A stretch of 41,919 bases of DNA, taken from assembly GCA_024709145.1 (NCBI GenBank), contig JANJXG010000083.1, forward strand, positions 1-41,919. Direction: 5' to 3'. Shown piece by piece: positions 19,202 through 27,475 of the stretch; position 1 is the first letter of the stretch; the number at the start of each line of letters is the position of its first letter. The position numbers were made by a program, and so were the translations under genes. This DNA comes from Bacteroidales bacterium. Lineage in GTDB: Bacteria; Bacteroidota; Bacteroidia; Bacteroidales; F082. The notes below the pieces were generated by a model that did not search any database, was not told where the DNA came from, and saw only the letters and a program-made list of their open reading frames with translations.

Positions 19202-21448
19202 GTGGAAAACATATACTTAGCATTTATCGTTGTTTTGTTCATCCTGGCAATCTCCGACCTGATCGTCGGTGTTAGTAATGATGCAGTTAATTTCTTAAAC
19301 TCAGCAGTAGGGTCAAAAGCAGCATCGTTTAAATGGGTTATGCTGGTGGCGGCTTTAGGTGTACTGATTGGGGCAACCTTTTCGGGAGGCATGATGGAAA
19401 TTGCCCGAAGTGGAATATTTCATCCTGACAAATTCTATTTCAGCGACATTATGGTGATTTTTCTGGCTGTAATGATTACCGATGTCATTCTGCTTGACAC
19501 CTTCAATACACTTGGTTTGCCAACCTCTACCACGGTTTCTATCGTCTTCGAATTGCTCGGCGCCTCCGTTGCCGTTGCGTATATGAAAATCAGTAATGGA
19601 GCCGAGCCACAGGCCATTAGTGAGTATATCAATTCCGGGAAGGCGCTTGCCATTATTTCAGGAATCTTGCTTTCAGTCGTAATAGCTTTTAGTGTCGGCG
19701 CAATCATTCAATACATCACACGCGTGCTTTTCACTTTCAACTATCAAAAACGATTCAGAGTGTTTGGAGGAATTTTTGGTGGTTTGGCTATCACGGCTAT
19801 CGTATATTTCATCTTGATTAAGGGCGCGAAAGATGCTGCATTTATGACCAAAGACGCCTATTCTTGGATTACAACCCATCAACCAACTATCATTTTTGGC
19901 AGTTTTGCAGGTTTCACTGCATTGCTATACCTGCTGAATCTGCTTTTCAGGATTAATATCCTTAAGGTGGTTGTTTTGGCTGGTACGTTTGCCCTTGCAA
20001 TGGCCTTTGCAGGTAATGACCTCGTAAATTTCATAGGAGTGCCACTGGCAGGTTATGAATCTTATAAAACACTTCTTGCTACCCAGGGAGCCGATCCTGA
20101 ATTTTTCACAATGGGTTCACTCAAACAAGCCATCCAAACGCCACCCATGTTTTTGGTTATGGCTGGAATAGTGATGGTTATTACATTGTACACCTCCCGC
20201 AAAGCAAAAACTGTCATCAAAACTTCTGTTGACCTCAGCAGGCAAAGTGAAGGTGAAGAACGTTTTGGATCAACGCCTTTGTCGAGAGGAATTGTAAGAA
20301 TTGCTATCAACGTATCAGATAGTCTTGGGCGTTTTGTGCCTGTAAGAATTAAACAGAATATTTCAAAGTCATTCGTACCCGTGGTAGCGGACACAACTGA
20401 CAAAGATCAACCTGCTTTTGACTTGTTAAGGGCATCAGTAAACCTGGTTGTCTCTAGTGCTCTCATTGCTATGGGAACTTCTTTAAAACTCCCATTATCA
20501 ACAACTTATGTTACATTTATGGTGGCAATGGGAACAAGTCTTTCTGATGGAGCCTGGGACAGAGATAGTGCCGTCTATCGCATAACGGGGGTATTTTCGG
20601 TTATTGCAGGCTGGTTTTTTACTGCTTTATCAGCATTTATGGTTTCCTTCTTACTTGGTTGGTTCTTCTTTGTTGGCGGTGTTTATGCCATCGGTGCCAT
20701 GGTATTTCTAGCCATCTTCCTGGTTTACAGAACACATAAAATGCATGTTAAAAGTGAATTAAAAAAAGAAGAAAGCCATAAAGAACTGGATGACCTAAAT
20801 GAAGATAATATCCTCGAATCCTGCACAAACAATGTAAATCAGATTCTTAGCCAAACTCAGCTCGAACTAAAAAAAGTTATTTCAGGATTGGCTGAGGAAA
20901 ACATCAAAACCCTGAAAAAGACACGTAAAAACGTTGAAAAGCTCACTCAAAAAGCCAAGGAACGGAAAAATTCTGTTACCATAATTATTGGAAAGCTCAA
21001 GGACGATGCGATTGAATCAGGGCATTTTTATGTGCAGGCGCTGGATTATGCCAGAGAAATTCTTCACAGCCTCAATTTCATTGTTACCCCAACTTTCGAC
21101 CATGTCAACAACAACCACAAACCGCTTGCCGAACCGCAGTTGAATGAACTAAAAGTCCTAAGTCAGCAGTTGGGTAATTACCTGACAAAAATCTCGACAG
21201 ACATCAGTGAATTCAATTTCACTAATCAGGAAAGTATTGTGGCTGAGCAACAAAAAATTCTTGGGATGATAGATTTATTCAGAAAAAATGAGGTGAAGCG
21301 CATCAAAAAGGAAACCACCAGCACGAAAAACACCCTGCTTTTCCTGAACATCCTGCAGGAATCAAAGAACCTATTGCTTTTTGCACTCAATCTTTACAAG
21401 GCTCAGCGTGACTTTGTTAATTACCATCAGGGGAAAACCAAAAAGTAA
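19202..21448 (+). CDS. PiT-family inorganic phosphate transporter with long cytoplasmic tail
   Basis: 748 residues, GTG start at 19202 (no nearby ATG). PiT permeases import phosphate, often as a metal complex, driven by ions. The first half of the signature is GVSNDAVNFLNSAVGSKA (residues about 23-40) and the second is FAGNDLVNFIGVPLAGY, the two internally duplicated PHO4 repeats. There are about ten or more membrane segments to residue about 515, including a helix pair around LGWFFFVGGVYAIGAMVFLA. The last about 225 residues are soluble, Lys/Glu-rich and likely coiled coil (ELKKVISGLAEENIKTLKKT), resembling PhoU-like regulatory helices; that relation is inference. Ends 5 bp before the convergent prmC stop. 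Confidence 0.9.
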   Translation: MENIYLAFIVVLFILAISDLIVGVSNDAVNFLNSAVGSKAASFKWVMLVAALGVLIGATFSGGMMEIARSGIFHPDKFYFSDIMVIFLAVMITDVILLDTFNTLGLPTSTTVSIVFELLGASVAVAYMKISNGAEPQAISEYINSGKALAIISGILLSVVIAFSVGAIIQYITRVLFTFNYQKRFRVFGGIFGGLAITAIVYFILIKGAKDAAFMTKDAYSWITTHQPTIIFGSFAGFTALLYLLNLLFRINILKVVVLAGTFALAMAFAGNDLVNFIGVPLAGYESYKTLLATQGADPEFFTMGSLKQAIQTPPMFLVMAGIVMVITLYTSRKAKTVIKTSVDLSRQSEGEERFGSTPLSRGIVRIAINVSDSLGRFVPVRIKQNISKSFVPVVADTTDKDQPAFDLLRASVNLVVSSALIAMGTSLKLPLSTTYVTFMVAMGTSLSDGAWDRDSAVYRITGVFSVIAGWFFTALSAFMVSFLLGWFFFVGGVYAIGAMVFLAIFLVYRTHKMHVKSELKKEESHKELDDLNEDNILESCTNNVNQILSQTQLELKKVISGLAEENIKTLKKTRKNVEKLTQKAKERKNSVTIIIGKLKDDAIESGHFYVQALDYAREILHSLNFIVTPTFDHVNNNHKPLAEPQLNELKVLSQQLGNYLTKISTDISEFNFTNQESIVAEQQKILGMIDLFRKNEVKRIKKETTSTKNTLLFLNILQESKNLLLFALNLYKAQRDFVNYHQGKTKK

Positions 21449-21453
21449 AAAAG

Positions 21454-22320
21454 TTAGCGAAGACCGGTCACAAACCGGTCTTTGTCATTTATGTCTTTCA
21501 ATACCTCAACCTGGTTGAAGCCAGCATTGGTTAAAAGAGTCCGTATTTCTGCACCGAATTTTTCATTAATCTCAAAAGCCAGCATTCCGTTTTTAATTAG
21601 CATTTTTTGAGCCATTGTAACAATGCTCCGATAGAAGATCAACGGATCGTCATCCGGCACAAACAAAGCTGTATGTGGCTCATAATTGAGTACGTTTGGC
21701 TGAATTAGATGTTTCTCAGAAACAGTTACATAAGGTGGATTACTGACAAAAGCATGAAACTTATCCGATAATACATCTTCAGGCATCTCAAGAATATCGG
21801 CTTCAATAAAGTGAATTTTCACCTGGTGTGCATCGGCATTCCTGCGGGCACATTGCAATGCTTCTGTAGAAATATCCAGGGCAATAACCTCCGCTTCAGG
21901 GATAGATTTTGCCAGACTAATCGCAATACATCCACTCCCAGTTCCGATATCAAGTAGGCGTGGAAATCTTTTTGAACTCAGAAAATCAGTCAACACACTC
22001 ACGAGCTGATGCGTTTCAGGCCTGGGAATTAAAACATTGCCATTCACTTCAAATCGCAGGTCTCCAAACATTTCGAAACCCAAGACATATTGTATCGGAC
22101 AAAATTTTTCAAGTTCTTCCACTGCAAAGTGCAACTGCAGCAATTCGGATTCATTCAATCGGTAACCGGGATCAACTGCCATTGACATGCGGCTGATTCC
22201 AAAATAGTGCCAGATTAACTTCAATAACAGGCTTTTTGCCTCCTGATCAGGGTAAATACCGGCTAATCGCCTTTGATAAAACCTGTAAAGCTCAGAAATC
22301 TGATTTGAAGGGACTTTCAT
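21454..22320 (-). CDS. prmC: Peptide chain release factor N5-glutamine methyltransferase
   Basis: 288 residues from the ATG at 22320. A longer frame from 22359 is rejected because it runs through the terminator hairpin at 22351-22381. PrmC (HemK) methylates the Gln of the GGQ motif of release factors RF1/RF2. Seen: an N-terminal helical domain, SAM motif I LLDIGTGSGCIAISLA, and the catalytic NPPYV motif (SNPPYVTVSEKH) that binds the Gln side chain. Length matches the family (about 280). It lies downstream of the tRNA-His gene but is separated from it by a terminator. Confidence 0.93.
   Translation of the reverse strand: MKVPSNQISELYRFYQRRLAGIYPDQEAKSLLLKLIWHYFGISRMSMAVDPGYRLNESELLQLHFAVEELEKFCPIQYVLGFEMFGDLRFEVNGNVLIPRPETHQLVSVLTDFLSSKRFPRLLDIGTGSGCIAISLAKSIPEAEVIALDISTEALQCARRNADAHQVKIHFIEADILEMPEDVLSDKFHAFVSNPPYVTVSEKHLIQPNVLNYEPHTALFVPDDDPLIFYRSIVTMAQKMLIKNGMLAFEINEKFGAEIRTLLTNAGFNQVEVLKDINDKDRFVTGLR
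21460..21482. terminator. Hairpin in the 3' end of prmC, possible shared terminator
   Basis: A perfect 9-bp stem AAGACCGGT (21460-21468) / ACCGGTCTT (21474-21482), loop CACAA, encodes part of the prmC C-terminus. It lies 12 nt past the stop of the phosphate transporter. The T run after it is short on the plus strand (TTT) and better on the minus strand (CTTTTTTAC, about 10 nt on). Confidence 0.5.
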
Positions 22321-22344
22321 TACAGCAGACTTAATGAACACAAA

Positions 22345-22381
22345 TAAAAAAACTGACATTCTATATATTTGAATGTCAGTT
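22345..22381 (-). terminator. Intrinsic terminator of tRNA-His
   Basis: A perfect 11-bp stem, AACTGACATTC (22351-22361) with GAATGTCAGTT (22371-22381), is followed on the minus strand by a T run (22350-22346). It starts 6 nt past the end of the tRNA. Confidence 0.85.
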
Positions 22382-22386
22382 AGTTG

Positions 22387-22461
22387 GGTGGCTAATGGGA
22401 TTCGAACCCACGACCCTCAGAACCACAATCTGATGCTCTAACCGGCTGAGCTATAGCCACC
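22387..22461 (-). tRNA. tRNA-His (anticodon GTG)
   Basis: A full cloverleaf is read on the minus strand: acceptor GTGGCTA/TAGCCAC, D stem GCTC/GAGC, anticodon stem TCAGA/TCTGA with loop TTGTGGT (anticodon GTG at 22426-22424), and T arm GTGGG-TTCGAAT-CCCAT. An encoded extra G at 22461 faces a C discriminator, the tRNA-His hallmark. CCA is not encoded. Confidence 0.95.
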
Positions 22462-22473
22462 ATGAATCGGGTG

Positions 22474-22481
22474 CAAATATA
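22474..22481 (-). promoter_or_regulatory. -7 promoter box of tRNA-His
   Basis: On the minus strand this reads TATATTTG, an exact TAnnTTTG match, 13 nt before the tRNA 5' end. A GTTG that could serve as -33 lies near 22502. Confidence 0.6.
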
Positions 22482-22690
22482 GCAGTTTTTTTATTTCTCA
22501 ACATATCACTATGTAAAAAAAAGTCAGTCAATTCGGGTAGTTTTAGCAGCCTTCACAGCAAGCAGTGCCAGCAATTATTCTTGTGTAGAAATGCAATAGC
22601 AACCGTTTGCCAGCGTTATCCAAAAAATCAATTATTTTCCTTGGGAAAATAAATGGAAGGTTTTACTTTTACACCATCAATTACATCACC

Positions 22691-23314
22691 ATGAAAAAAA
22701 CACTCATCCTTATTTTTTTTGTACTTTTTGGATTTGTTTTGAATGCGCAAATTTCACTTGGTCCGAAAATCGGTTACACAACGCTAAAACTATCAGTTGA
22801 TCAGAGCGACATCACGACTGATATGAAAAACAATTTCCTTTTCGGTGCTTTTGTCCGACTTGGTAAAAAGGTTTATTTACAACCCGAAATCAATTGGTAT
22901 ACTTCCGGAACAGTCTTCAAAAAGGTTAGCATTGGATCATTAAGTCCATTTGAGCAGGAAGTCACCCTAAGAAATGTTCAAATTCCTGTTTTTGTCGGAT
23001 TGAGGCTCATCGACCTTAAACTTGTGAATATCCGTGCCATGGCTGGCCCTACAGCAAATATTGTTGTGGATAAAAAAATTGAAACCACCCAAACAGGTAA
23101 CTATACCGAACCGATTAAGGAAACTGATATCAAAGATTTACATTGGGGATTTCAGTTAGGTGCCGGTGTAGATGTTTTGATGTTTACGCTGGATGTGCAA
23201 TACATGATTGGATTAAATAATTTGATTGGAACAATTGATGTGGGTGGGAGTCCGGTTCAATTCGATTCAAAAAAGAATGGTTTTGTTGTCAGTCTTGGTT
23301 GGAAAATATTTTAA
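22691..23314 (+). CDS. Small outer-membrane beta-barrel (PorT-family-like)
   Basis: 207 residues from the ATG at 22691. This start opens a clear signal peptide MKKTLILIFFVLFGFVLNAQ; a longer frame from 22607 is less likely. A near-consensus -7 box (TACTTTTA, 22664-22671) lies 20 nt before it. The mature part is a run of amphipathic strands beginning ISLGPKIGYTTLKL and ending in Phe (VSLGWKIF), typical of the outer-membrane-beta-barrel (PorT-like, about 200 residues) family that is frequent in Bacteroidota. Function beyond membrane barrel is unknown. It has its own strong hairpin after it, before gldB. Confidence 0.8.
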   Translation: MKKTLILIFFVLFGFVLNAQISLGPKIGYTTLKLSVDQSDITTDMKNNFLFGAFVRLGKKVYLQPEINWYTSGTVFKKVSIGSLSPFEQEVTLRNVQIPVFVGLRLIDLKLVNIRAMAGPTANIVVDKKIETTQTGNYTEPIKETDIKDLHWGFQLGAGVDVLMFTLDVQYMIGLNNLIGTIDVGGSPVQFDSKKNGFVVSLGWKIF

Positions 23315-23335
23315 GTAATATATGTTTTATTTTGT

Positions 23336-23374
23336 AACCTTCAATTCTCCAGAGGATTGAAGGTTAACTTTTTG
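23336..23374 (+). terminator. Long hairpin terminator after the small barrel gene
   Basis: The stem AACCTTCAAT (23336-23345) / ATTGAAGGTT (23356-23365), extended inward by TCTC/GAGG with one wobble, is followed by AACTTTTTG. It ends just before the gldB ATG at 23384 and overlaps the longer gldB frame (23357), which is therefore unlikely. Confidence 0.75.
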
Positions 23375-23383
23375 TATAAACCG

Positions 23384-24382
23384 ATGAAACGAAACATCAT
23401 TCTAATTTCAGCCATACTTTTTTTGATTTCATGCAATAGTAGGAATCGGTCGCGGTGGGTGGTTCCTGCTGAACAATTACCAAAACAGGAGGTTTTTGTT
23501 AAATCCTATGGAAAGGCCTTGTTTGAATTGGATACCTTGAATTTTGCAGAAGGGTTGAAATCAATTCAGGCTGATTACGCTGAATTTCTGAGTGGAGATT
23601 TAAATGAAAGCACGAACATTCTGAAGTTATACCGGTTTGTCACTGACGCCCAATTGAGAATGCTATATCAGCGCTCAATTGAGGTTTTTCCGGATATGTC
23701 ACAACTGAACTCCGAGATTTCTGAATTATTCAGCCATATTTCTTACCATTTCCCTGACATGAAACTTCCGGGTGTGTTTACCTATATTTCAGGCGTTCAG
23801 TTTGATACTCCGGTAATGACTACCAAAAACTCAATTGTTGTTGCGCTTGATTGCTACTTAGGTGACTCAGAGCCTGTGTATTCCACTATGGGAATCCCTG
23901 CTTATCAAATTCGCCGAATGACGCCCGAACACATTACCACTGATATTGCCCGGGCAATCTATGAATCTAGACTTGAAAAAACACAGTTTGCAACAACCAT
24001 TCTGGATGAAATGGTTCATGCAGGCAAGCGAATTGTTTTTTTAGAGGCCATGCAGCCGGATCAAAGCCCACATATTCTGCTTGGTTATTCTCCTGAACAG
24101 ATGGAATGGGTCATCAATAATGAGCAGGCAGTCTGGGCAACCCTTGTGAGTGAAGAACTGCTGTACAAAGGAGATCAGCTTCTGTTCAGAAAGCTATTTG
24201 GTGATGGCCCATTTACACAGGATTTTTCTCAGGATGCACCACCTCGTCTGGGTGAGTATATCGGATGGCGGATAGTTCAAAACTTTGTACTCAAACAATC
24301 AGATCTAACATTGGCTTCACTTCTGCAAATGAAAGACTCACAGGAAATCCTGACAATATCAAAATATAAGCCCGCAAAATAA
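23384..24382 (+). CDS. gldB: Gliding-motility lipoprotein GldB-like
   Basis: 332 residues. The chosen ATG opens a lipoprotein signal MKRNIILISAILFLISC with the lipobox at LISC. The body matches GldB: AGKRIVFLEAMQPDQ, HILLGYSPEQMEWVINNE, ELLYKGDQLLFRKLFGDGPF, APPRLGEYIGWRIVQNFV. GldB is a Bacteroidota-specific lipoprotein, essential for gliding in Flavobacterium; homologues also occur in non-gliders with T9SS. Here it fits with two T9SS substrates in the window. Bacteroidota lipoproteins of this kind face the periplasm or outer membrane; the location cannot be told here. comM follows about 100 bp downstream with its own promoter. Confidence 0.85.
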   Translation: MKRNIILISAILFLISCNSRNRSRWVVPAEQLPKQEVFVKSYGKALFELDTLNFAEGLKSIQADYAEFLSGDLNESTNILKLYRFVTDAQLRMLYQRSIEVFPDMSQLNSEISELFSHISYHFPDMKLPGVFTYISGVQFDTPVMTTKNSIVVALDCYLGDSEPVYSTMGIPAYQIRRMTPEHITTDIARAIYESRLEKTQFATTILDEMVHAGKRIVFLEAMQPDQSPHILLGYSPEQMEWVINNEQAVWATLVSEELLYKGDQLLFRKLFGDGPFTQDFSQDAPPRLGEYIGWRIVQNFVLKQSDLTLASLLQMKDSQEILTISKYKPAK

Positions 24383-24450
24383 AGCTTTTGCTATCGATTC
24401 ATCCCCCTTCTATCATACAAAGATTTAGATTGTGGTTCGGGATTGTTTTA

Positions 24451-24458
24451 TAAATTTG
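24451..24458 (+). promoter_or_regulatory. -7 promoter box of comM
   Basis: TAAATTTG, an exact TAnnTTTG match, ends 23 nt before the ATG at 24481. A near -33 element, ATTG (24429-24432), lies 18 bp upstream. Confidence 0.6.
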
Positions 24459-24480
24459 CTGGAATCTTAAACCAACAACC

Positions 24481-26019
24481 ATGCTTGTCAAATCATTCGG
24501 TAGTGCGCTTTTCGGAATCGACGCCATTACAATCACCATTGAAGTAAACATCGATAAAGGAATCCAGTTTTTTCTTGTTGGATTGCCTGACAGTGCTGTC
24601 AAAGAAAGTCAACAGCGCATCGAAGCCGCGCTGACCAATAAAGGTTTCAGATATCCGAAACAAAAAGTCGTGATCAACATGGCGCCCGCAGATATCCGAA
24701 AGGAAGGATCATCGTACGACTTACCCATTGCTATTGGAATTATGGCAGCTTCGGGACAGATCAGTGCCGAAAAACTGGAAAAGTTTATCATCATGGGTGA
24801 GCTTTCACTTGATGGCGGTTTAAAGTCAATTAAAGGATCTTTGCCGATTGCTATCAAGGCCTTGCAGGAAGGCTTCGCAGGGATGGTTGTACCCAAAGAA
24901 AATGCTGCTGAGGCAGCCGTTGTGACAGAGCTGGAAGTTTACGGTGCAGAAAACATCAGTGAGGTTGTCGATTTTTTTAACGGAAAAGGAAATTTAGAGC
25001 GCACAAAGATTGATCCCGACAAGGACTTTTTCAATGAAATCAACCGGTATGAATTTGATTTCTCCGATGTCAAAGGTCAGGAAAACATCAAAAGAGCTTT
25101 GGAAATATCAGCTGCCGGCGGGCACAATGCCATTTTGATTGGCCCTCCCGGATCAGGTAAAACTATGCTGGCCAAACGTTTACCTTCCATTTTACCACCA
25201 CTTTCACTTGAGGAGTCACTTGAAACAACCAAAATTCACAGCGTGGCCGGAATGCTTGGCAAAAACACTTCTCTGGTATCTGTAAGACCTTTCAGAAGTC
25301 CGCATCATACCATTTCTGATGCCGGACTTGTTGGAGGCGGCACTTATCCCCAGCCGGGTGAAATAAGTCTGGCACATCACGGAGTGCTGTTTTTGGATGA
25401 ACTACCCGAGTTCAAGCGCTCGGTGTTGGAGGTAATGCGTCAACCGATGGAAGACCGCGTTGTGACCATCTCAAGAGCCAGACTATCAGTAGATTTTCCA
25501 GCCAACTTCATGCTCATTGCTGCAATGAATCCCTGTCCTTGTGGCTATTACAACCATCCCGATCAGGAATGCGTTTGTAGTCCGGGCATTGTTCAAAAGT
25601 ATCTGAATAAAATCAGTGGTCCTTTGATGGATCGTATCGACTTGCATGTTGAGGTTGTTCCCGTTCCCTTTAAAGATTTGGCAGAACGAGGAACTGGCGA
25701 ACCCAGTCATGAAATCCGGCAGCGGGTAATCAAAGCAAGGAAAATTCAAGAGCAGCGCTTTAAAAATAATCCCAGCATTCACTCCAATGCTCAGATGAGC
25801 AGCAAGATGTTGCAACAGTATTGTGATATCAGCGATGCCGGCCGAAGCCTGTTAAAAAATGCCATGGAACGTCTCAGCCTTTCGGCCCGAGCCTACGACC
25901 GGATTCTGAAAGTATCGAGAACCATTGCCGATTTGGAAGAAAGTGTTGACATCAAAACCGAACACCTGGCTGAAGCCATTAATTACAGAAGTCTGGACAG
26001 GGAAACATGGGGAAGTTAA
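24481..26019 (+). CDS. comM: YifB/ComM family Mg-chelatase-like AAA+ ATPase
   Basis: 512 residues, cytoplasmic. ComM is a hexameric AAA+ branch-migration helicase aiding recombination of incoming DNA; in other bacteria it is generally called YifB. Seen: N-terminal S16/Lon-type fold (MLVKSFGSALFGIDAITITI, FFLVGLPDSAVKESQQRI), Walker A GPPGSGKT (221-228), Walker B VLFLDELPEF, the sensor region MNPCPCGYY with a Cys-rich loop (ECVCSPG), and the C-terminal helical domain (LSARAYDRILKVSRTIADLE). Length matches the family (about 510). Competence genes are not near, so a role in natural transformation is not shown. Confidence 0.93.
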   Translation: MLVKSFGSALFGIDAITITIEVNIDKGIQFFLVGLPDSAVKESQQRIEAALTNKGFRYPKQKVVINMAPADIRKEGSSYDLPIAIGIMAASGQISAEKLEKFIIMGELSLDGGLKSIKGSLPIAIKALQEGFAGMVVPKENAAEAAVVTELEVYGAENISEVVDFFNGKGNLERTKIDPDKDFFNEINRYEFDFSDVKGQENIKRALEISAAGGHNAILIGPPGSGKTMLAKRLPSILPPLSLEESLETTKIHSVAGMLGKNTSLVSVRPFRSPHHTISDAGLVGGGTYPQPGEISLAHHGVLFLDELPEFKRSVLEVMRQPMEDRVVTISRARLSVDFPANFMLIAAMNPCPCGYYNHPDQECVCSPGIVQKYLNKISGPLMDRIDLHVEVVPVPFKDLAERGTGEPSHEIRQRVIKARKIQEQRFKNNPSIHSNAQMSSKMLQQYCDISDAGRSLLKNAMERLSLSARAYDRILKVSRTIADLEESVDIKTEHLAEAINYRSLDRETWGS

Positions 26020-26021
26020 TC

Positions 26022-26050
26022 AAAAAAAAAGCTCCGCCGAAACGGAGCTT
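26022..26050 (-). terminator. Intrinsic terminator of the alpha-glucan operon
   Basis: The stem AAGCTCCG (26029-26036) / CGGAGCTT (26043-26050), loop CCGAAA, is followed on the minus strand by about seven T (26028-26022). It lies past the last gene (stop at 26071) and between convergent genes. Confidence 0.85.
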
Positions 26051-26070
26051 GTAGCGCTTGAAGTGTCATC

Positions 26071-27465
26071 CTATTTTAATACCAGGTAACCCCAGGCAGG
26101 CAAATTGATTGCCTGACCAGCAACGATCTCGTAAGTTTGACCAGAAATTAAGTCAGTGTATGTTCCGGCAAGAAGATTATCCTGAAGTTGGAAGTTTTGC
26201 TCTAATCCGCTGAGATTGATAAAAACGATTACTTTGTTGTCGTCTTTTTCCCTGCTAAATGAAAGCACCTCACCTGCTTTATCCGTTTGAATGGCTGTCA
26301 TACTACCTCCGTTGGCAGCATTCCAGAGGCTTGGGTTTGATTTTTTGATTTGATTAAGCTTAGTGTAGAATGTTGTATACTCAGGAGAGGTCGTCCAGTT
26401 GATGGTATCTTTTTCAAAGAAAAGCAATCTTTTGCTCAGGCCCACTTCCTGTCCGTTATAGATCATCGGAAATCCAGGAATCATATAACTCATTACGGCA
26501 AAAGCCCTTGCGCCCTCACCCATTCTTTCAAACTCCGTGCCATTCCACGAGTTTTCATCATGATTTGATGTAAACATCATTCTGTAAGAAGAAGGCGCAA
26601 ACAAGGTATCTTCCTTGGCAAAATAAGACCAAACATCGGCTGCATTTTTTTCGCCTTTGGCAATGCCGTTCATAATGTGATGAAATTCCCAGCCGTAGTT
26701 GGCATCGAAGGCATTTTGCATTAAAACCCGTTGGCCTTCATCTTCAGCTAACATAAAGACCGGTTTGATGGCATCCAGCTCCACGCGGGCTTTGTTCCAG
26801 AATTCAACAGGAACCATACCTGCCACATCACAACGATAACCATCAATATTCGCCTCAGCAACCCAAAACTTCAAAGCATCGATCATAGCATCCCAAAGGG
26901 ACGGATTGTTGTCATAATTAAGGTCGGCAACGTCAGTCCAGTCAAAAGGAGAAACAATCTGGCCTTTTTCGTCGCGGGTATACCATTCAGGATGGTCTAT
27001 TGTCCACTGATGGTCAAAAGAAGTATGATTGGCAACCCAATCCAAAACAACTTTAAATCCCAATTGATGAGCTTGATCAACGAGGTTTTTGAAGTCATCC
27101 AAATTTCCGAACTCGGGATTTACAGCTTTGTAATCCCTTACAGAATAATAACTTCCAAGACTACCCTTGCGATTCTTTTCACCAATCGGATGAATAGGCA
27201 TGAACCAAAGTATGTCGACTCCGAGCTCTTTAAGCCGGGGAAGATGGGCTGCAAAAGCATTGAATGTGCCTTCATTGGTAAATTGCCGGGTATTCACTTC
27301 ATAAATAACCGCGTTTTTTGCCCAATCAGGAGTTCTAACGTCAGAAAATGGTTTAGGTTCCGGCTTTTTATCAACCGTTTTTTTCGGCTGACACGCCATA
27401 AAACCAATGGTAACGGCCACAACCACAAGGGCCAAAATCAGCATTTGAATCATTGAATTTTTCAT
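26071..27465 (-). CDS. GH13 alpha-amylase-family lipoprotein
   Basis: 464 residues. Lipoprotein signal with lipobox GFMAC (Cys25), then a Pro/Lys linker. GH13 (beta/alpha)8 barrel: region I DWVANHTS (H147), nucleophile D213 in GYRCDVAG, acid/base E241 in MLAEDEG, third acid D303 in TSNHDENS. The C-terminal domain is a short beta sandwich (ISGQTYEIVAG). It hydrolyses alpha-1,4 glucans or maltodextrins. The Cys is followed by QPKK rather than an acidic run, so a surface-export signal is not evident; periplasmic or surface location cannot be decided. Last gene of a four-gene operon; the gap to the preceding gene is 10 nt. Confidence 0.88.
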   Translation of the reverse strand: MKNSMIQMLILALVVVAVTIGFMACQPKKTVDKKPEPKPFSDVRTPDWAKNAVIYEVNTRQFTNEGTFNAFAAHLPRLKELGVDILWFMPIHPIGEKNRKGSLGSYYSVRDYKAVNPEFGNLDDFKNLVDQAHQLGFKVVLDWVANHTSFDHQWTIDHPEWYTRDEKGQIVSPFDWTDVADLNYDNNPSLWDAMIDALKFWVAEANIDGYRCDVAGMVPVEFWNKARVELDAIKPVFMLAEDEGQRVLMQNAFDANYGWEFHHIMNGIAKGEKNAADVWSYFAKEDTLFAPSSYRMMFTSNHDENSWNGTEFERMGEGARAFAVMSYMIPGFPMIYNGQEVGLSKRLLFFEKDTINWTTSPEYTTFYTKLNQIKKSNPSLWNAANGGSMTAIQTDKAGEVLSFSREKDDNKVIVFINLSGLEQNFQLQDNLLAGTYTDLISGQTYEIVAGQAINLPAWGYLVLK

Positions 27466-27475
27466 GTTAAAAATT

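Noticed and set aside
26992-27456. 154-codon plus-strand frame opposite the GH13 lipoprotein gene
   Set aside because: Shadow of a gene with intact catalytic motifs; no signal or domain of its own.
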